DNA of 6,116 nucleotides, taken from an uncultured Clostridia bacterium (lineage in GTDB: Bacteria > Bacillota > Clostridia > Christensenellales > UBA3700). The stretch lies in the NCBI GenBank assembly GCA_946623205.1, contig CAMOQV010000075.1, positions 1 to 6,116 of the forward strand. The letters run 5' to 3'. Shown in pieces: positions 6,064-6,116 of this stretch. Position 1 is the stretch's first letter, and each line of letters starts with the position of its first letter. A program made the position numbers and the translations under genes. The notes under the pieces were generated by a model. That model was not told the DNA's origin and made no database searches. It saw nothing but the letters and a program-made list of their open reading frames with translations.

Positions 6064-6116
6064 TTAGGCTTTAATAGCGTTTAATTGCTTTGTAAGTCTA
6101 GAAATCTTTCTGCTAG
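6064..6116 (-). CDS. rpsT: Ribosomal protein bS20, C-terminal end only (partial at window edge)
   Basis: The last 16 codons before a TAA stop (6066-6064) encode SRKISRLTKQLNAIKA. This basic tail matches the C-terminus of small-subunit protein S20, whose family ends in a pattern like AARxKxxLTxQxN followed by a few residues. The remaining two window bases (CT) would complete an Ala or Ser codon, also fitting that family. bS20 binds 16S rRNA in the 30S body. The rest of the gene lies outside the window. The well-formed terminator just downstream agrees with a highly expressed housekeeping gene ending here. With only 16 residues, another basic protein tail remains possible. Confidence 0.68.
   Translation of the reverse strand, partial: SRKISRLTKQLNAIKA

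Overview
The window is AT-rich, and every gene I can support lies on the minus strand. The protein families point to a Gram-positive Firmicute, most likely a Clostridia/Lachnospiraceae-type plant-fibre degrader: a LytS-like kinase paired with a SARP-like response regulator, a lipobox-anchored arabinofuranosidase, and an S20 tail of Firmicutes type. That assignment is inference from family resemblance; no taxonomic marker is complete here.

Reading in the direction of transcription (right to left): the window opens inside the last codons of what looks like rpsT (ribosomal protein bS20). A strong unidirectional intrinsic terminator with a GAAA tetraloop follows at 6013-6044. Directly after it comes a near-consensus sigma-A promoter (TTGATA-17-TATAAT) whose -10 box sits inside a perfect 7+3+7 palindrome. 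This promoter drives a 763-residue GH51 alpha-L-arabinofuranosidase that carries both an N-terminal lipobox and a C-terminal transmembrane anchor. After a 43-bp gap holding its own promoter comes a 471-residue protein fusing two ACT-type regulatory domains to a metallo-beta-lactamase-fold hydrolase domain.

The 116-bp gap at 2095-2210 contains what looks like a lone end of an IS3-family (IS150-type) insertion sequence next to half of a terminator, then an extended -10 promoter. Last comes a two-gene two-component operon: a 7-TM LytS/YehU-type sensor histidine kinase, then, 9 bp downstream and probably translationally coupled, a response regulator with a CheY-like receiver and a SARP/AfsR-like winged-helix output domain.

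How the genes work together is only partly inferable. The GH51 enzyme would trim arabinose side chains from arabinoxylan or arabinan at the cell surface. The two-component pair could sense an extracellular or membrane signal, but nothing in the sequence ties it to the glycosidase. The ACT-MBL protein is the least explained gene and the best candidate for new biology: its architecture suggests a small-molecule-gated, cytoplasmic metallo-hydrolase or redox enzyme. I see no CRISPR array, tRNA, phage or defence system here.
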